Positions 52,184 to 54,327 of a stretch of 54,327 bases of DNA are shown one piece after another. Numbering within the stretch: the stretch's first letter is position 1; each line of letters begins with the position of its first letter. The position numbers and the translations under genes were made by a program. The notes under the pieces were generated by a model. It was not told where the DNA came from, made no database searches, and saw only the letters and a program-made list of their open reading frames with translations. Origin of the DNA: an uncultured Clostridia bacterium (GTDB taxonomy: Bacteria; Bacillota; Clostridia; Christensenellales; Borkfalkiaceae). The stretch spans positions 1 through 54,327 of the forward strand of contig CAKQKA010000001.1 of the NCBI GenBank assembly GCA_934247855.1, in the 5' to 3' direction.

Positions 52184-52283
52184 TGGCGTTTACGTCGGTG
52201 ACGGAACGACCGTAACAGCGGGTATTGCCCGCAAAAAAATTTATGCAACGGATATCCCGACGGGAATCCGATTGGAGGTTTTC
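52184..52283 (+). promoter_or_regulatory. Structured leader of the ECF transporter gene
   Basis: A leader of about 100 nt with two visible hairpins: GCGGG/CCCGC (around 52218-52232) and GGAT-TCCC/GGGA-ATCC (around 52250-52269), the latter just before the GGAGG site (52274-52278). A structured element could cover the ribosome binding site, as in a riboswitch. It does not match a riboswitch class that I can recall. The leader frame is open with an ATG at 52176 that would overlap the -10, so I do not treat it as coding. Confidence 0.5.
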
Positions 52284-52931
52284 ATGGTAAAAAAACAAGG
52301 CGTTTTGTCGGCGAAAAACATCGCCGCTATCGGCGTGCTCACGGCGTTTGTCGTATTGCTGCAGGCGGGGTTAGGCTCGATCAAGGTGGGCGCAACCAGT
52401 TTTTCGCTGGTGCTTATCCCCATAGTCCTGGGTTCGTGTATATTAGGTTCGCTCGTCGGCGCGTTTTTAGGGTTTGTATTCTCTTTAATCGTTTTTTTAT
52501 ACGGCGTTACGGGTGCAGACGGTTTTACGTTTATAATGTTCGGCGCAAACCCGTTTGCGACCATTCTGATTATTTTTACGAAGGGTATTCTGGCAGGGCT
52601 TGTGCCCGGTCTGCTTTTTAAAGCAATAGCAAAAAGAAACGAAAAAGTCGGCGTAGTGGTTGCGGCGTTGTCCGCGCCGATAGTAAATACGGCGATTTTC
52701 GTTTTGTTCACTCTTATATTCGGTCGGTCGTATGCGGCGGCGTTCGTGGCAAACGGCTTTATAGAGGACGCCACTTCGCTTGTCTATTTCTTATTTATCG
52801 GCTGCGCGGGTATAAACTTTATAGTAGAATTTTGTGTAAATCTCGTCGCTATACCGCTGTTCTATGCGGTAATCGGCGTGGTAAGAAAAAAAGTAAACAC
52901 TAAACAAACTCAGGACGTTAGCCGCAAGTGA
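52284..52931 (+). CDS. ECF transporter S component, possibly for pantothenate
   Basis: A 215-residue membrane protein with six hydrophobic helices, as in ECF substrate-binding components, with a glycine-rich LGSCILGSLVGAFLGFVFSLIVFLYG part. The substrate cannot be read directly. Its neighbour is a pantothenate kinase gene, which makes pantothenate the best guess. ECF modules usually share AT-type ATPases coded elsewhere; none are in this window. The ATG follows TTGGAGG. A conserved 44-nt hairpin overlaps the stop. Confidence 0.85.
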   Translation: MVKKQGVLSAKNIAAIGVLTAFVVLLQAGLGSIKVGATSFSLVLIPIVLGSCILGSLVGAFLGFVFSLIVFLYGVTGADGFTFIMFGANPFATILIIFTKGILAGLVPGLLFKAIAKRNEKVGVVVAALSAPIVNTAIFVLFTLIFGRSYAAAFVANGFIEDATSLVYFLFIGCAGINFIVEFCVNLVAIPLFYAVIGVVRKKVNTKQTQDVSRK

Positions 52932-52961
52932 CCGAGTCAGAGCGCAATCACCTGTGGTTAA
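52918..52961 (+). repeat. 44-nt stop-codon hairpin, copy B
   Basis: A copy of the element at 25339-25382, same length, 5 changes. The stem keeps 12 of 13 pairs. Two of the changes convert pairs to G-U and do not break it; a third makes an A-C mismatch, while the mismatch in copy A is restored here. It starts inside the third-last sense codon of the ECF gene and covers its stop. No T run follows. Confidence 0.85.
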
Positions 52962-52985
52962 TGACAATACAAGAGGAAAAAGATT

Positions 52986-54035
52986 ATGATTTTATGTATA
53001 GATATCGGTAACACAAACATAAAATACGGTGTGTTCGACGGCGAACGACTGATCGCCTCGTTCCGCGTCGCATCGAAACGCTCGTCCACGGCGGACGAAT
53101 ACGGCGTAATAGTGCGCGATCTGCTTTTGTCGGCTTCTATCGACCGTGAAATGATAGACGGAGTCATTATGTCATCGGTAATACCGCAGCTCAATTACAC
53201 AATGGAGCATATGTGCGAATATTACCTCGGTCGCAAACCGCTCGTGGTCGGACCGGGTATCAGGACGGGCATAAATCTTATTGTGGACAACCCGCGCGAA
53301 GTAGGCGCGGATCGCATAGTCAATTCGGTTGCGGCATACAAACTTTACGGCGGAAAAAAGCCCGTAATCTGTATAGATTTCGGCACGGCTACGACTTTTA
53401 ACGTAATAGGCAGGCACGGCGAACTGCTCGGCGGCGTTATCGCGCCCGGCATAAAAGGTTCGCTCGATTCGCTGGTTAACGGCACGGCGAAACTGCCGAA
53501 TATCGAGTTGGAACTTCCCGGCAGGGTTATTTGTCGCGATACGGTAACTAATATGCAGGCAGGTCTTTTGTACGGTTTTGCGGGGCTTGTGGACGGCATC
53601 GTCGCAAGAATAAGGCGCGAATTGGGCGTTAAAAAGAACGAGTGCGTAGTAGTTGCGACGGGCGGGCTCGGCACGATTATTGCCGAAGAATCGGATATAG
53701 ATATCACCGACCGCACGCTTACGCTTGTAGGGCTTCGCATGTTGTACGAGATGAACTGTGAGGTTAAGGAAAAGTCGTACGATGACGACTATCTGAAAGT
53801 GCGTAACCATGTGGAAGAAAAATATCTGCGCGACGCAATGCGCGTTGCGATAACTCTGGGTACGGTCAGTATCTCTATACTGCAAAGAAGGCTTGGCGTT
53901 GGCTATCCGAGAGCGGGTAAAATCATCGACGAGCTTGAATCGCGCGGGTATATTTCGGGAGTAAACGACGAACACAAACGAGAAATTTTAATGACTAAAG
54001 ACGAGTTCGAAAAAGTTTTCGGCGAGAAATTTTGA
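52986..54035 (+). CDS. coaX: Type III pantothenate kinase fused to an FtsK-gamma-like winged helix
   Basis: A 349-residue protein. Residues 1-257 are a type III pantothenate kinase (CoaX), the first step of CoA synthesis, with IDIGNTN near 5-11, DNPREVGADRIVN, IDFGTATTFNV, GGVIAPGI and a final GLRMLYE. The usual family length is ~255, so about 92 extra residues are present. Residues about 276-349 (DAMRVAITLGTVSISILQRRLGVGYPRAGKI and after) match the winged-helix gamma domain of FtsK/SpoIIIE: SISILQRR, GYPRA and the EILMTKDEF end. The fusion suggests an enzyme that also binds DNA. The ATG follows AAGAGGA. It follows the ECF gene by 55 bases. Confidence 0.9.
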   Translation: MILCIDIGNTNIKYGVFDGERLIASFRVASKRSSTADEYGVIVRDLLLSASIDREMIDGVIMSSVIPQLNYTMEHMCEYYLGRKPLVVGPGIRTGINLIVDNPREVGADRIVNSVAAYKLYGGKKPVICIDFGTATTFNVIGRHGELLGGVIAPGIKGSLDSLVNGTAKLPNIELELPGRVICRDTVTNMQAGLLYGFAGLVDGIVARIRRELGVKKNECVVVATGGLGTIIAEESDIDITDRTLTLVGLRMLYEMNCEVKEKSYDDDYLKVRNHVEEKYLRDAMRVAITLGTVSISILQRRLGVGYPRAGKIIDELESRGYISGVNDEHKREILMTKDEFEKVFGEKF

Positions 54036-54126
54036 TTTTTCGGCGTAATAGATAAGCCGTAGCAGGCTGACTTCAGTACGTCGCAATCGGCAAGTTTTGT
54101 ATTTTTTATTAATCGGGGAGCGAAAA

Positions 54127-54327
54127 ATGTCCTTTAAAGTAAAAGTGGGCAATTTAACGATCGGCGGCGGCTCGGCGGTAACGATTCAATCCATGTGCAA
54201 TACGAGCACAAAGGACGTTGCCGCAACGGTCGGTCAGATTCAGGCGGCAACGCGTGCGGGCGTGGACATAATGCGCGTAACCGTGCGCGACGAAACCGAG
54301 GCGAAAGCCATTAAAGAGATAAAAAAG
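54127..54327 (+). CDS. ispG: 4-hydroxy-3-methylbut-2-enyl diphosphate synthase, 5' part
   Basis: The first 67 residues of IspG (GcpE), which makes HMBPP in the non-mevalonate isoprenoid pathway. The start VKVGNLTIGGGSAVTIQSMCNTSTKDV and the DIMRVTVRDETEA segment are typical. The gene runs out of the window, so the iron-sulfur cysteines are not seen. The ATG follows GGGGAG. Confidence 0.9.
   Translation, partial: MSFKVKVGNLTIGGGSAVTIQSMCNTSTKDVAATVGQIQAATRAGVDIMRVTVRDETEAKAIKEIKK

Noticed and set aside
52176..52283. N-terminal extension of the ECF gene from the ATG at 52176
   Set aside because: That ATG overlaps the -10 box, so it cannot be in the mRNA from this promoter. The ATG at 52284 has GGAGG and gives the normal start.

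Overview
The window looks like chromosome from an uncultured Firmicute of class Clostridia. Nearly all genes are on the + strand and tightly packed. Several blocks match gene order known from Bacillus subtilis: a yaaO-type decarboxylase, holB and yaaT (ricT); DUF512, der and plsY; and yqfC, yqfD, phoH, yqfF, ybeY, era, yqzL and recO. YqfC and YqfD point to a sporulating ancestry. Promoters are of the sigma-A type with 16-17 bp spacers. A Christensenellales-like gut lineage is my guess only; there is no rRNA or other marker in the window to place it.

Layout. 0.1-5.2 kb: cysS, a short alaS without the C-terminal domain, greA and a membrane-anchored unknown. 5.2-8.5 kb: decarboxylase, holB and ricT, closed by a terminator. 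8.6-13.3 kb: sbcD, sbcC and a PPP-type phosphatase. 13.6-18.4 kb: dnaE and a family 2 glycosyltransferase. 18.6-22.9 kb: a ttcA-like gene on the minus strand, then an exporter, sir2, queH and DUF512. 23-29.3 kb: der, plsY, an aldose epimerase, a DUF1461/Lit-like gene, a minus-strand RNA gene that is probably 6S RNA, and a comEC broken by a one-base frameshift.

29.7-45.0 kb is a phage-derived block: an ArpU-like regulator, terL, portal, scaffold, major capsid, connector, a P22 gp10-like protein and a coiled-coil protein. I see no integrase, replication or lysis gene. The block is interrupted by accessory genes: a minus-strand SH3-like membrane protein, a GNAT acetyltransferase, and an Xre repressor divergent from a collagen-like lipoprotein. 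It also holds MITE-like elements and the same short dispersed repeat found across the host genes, so it seems long resident and possibly domesticated.

45.2-54.3 kb returns to housekeeping: yqfC to recO, a Cys-rich small membrane peptide, an ECF transporter S component with a structured leader, a type III pantothenate kinase carrying a C-terminal winged-helix domain like FtsK gamma, and the start of ispG.

The most unusual points are: (1) the CoaX and FtsK-gamma-like fusion beside a vitamin transporter; (2) a directional element of about 18 bp with core CCTATAGG (18 intergenic copies), nearly always just after a stop codon; (3) two copies of a 44-nt hairpin that spans the stop codon of two unrelated membrane-protein genes; and (4) the capsid and packaging cluster without an integrase or lysis genes.
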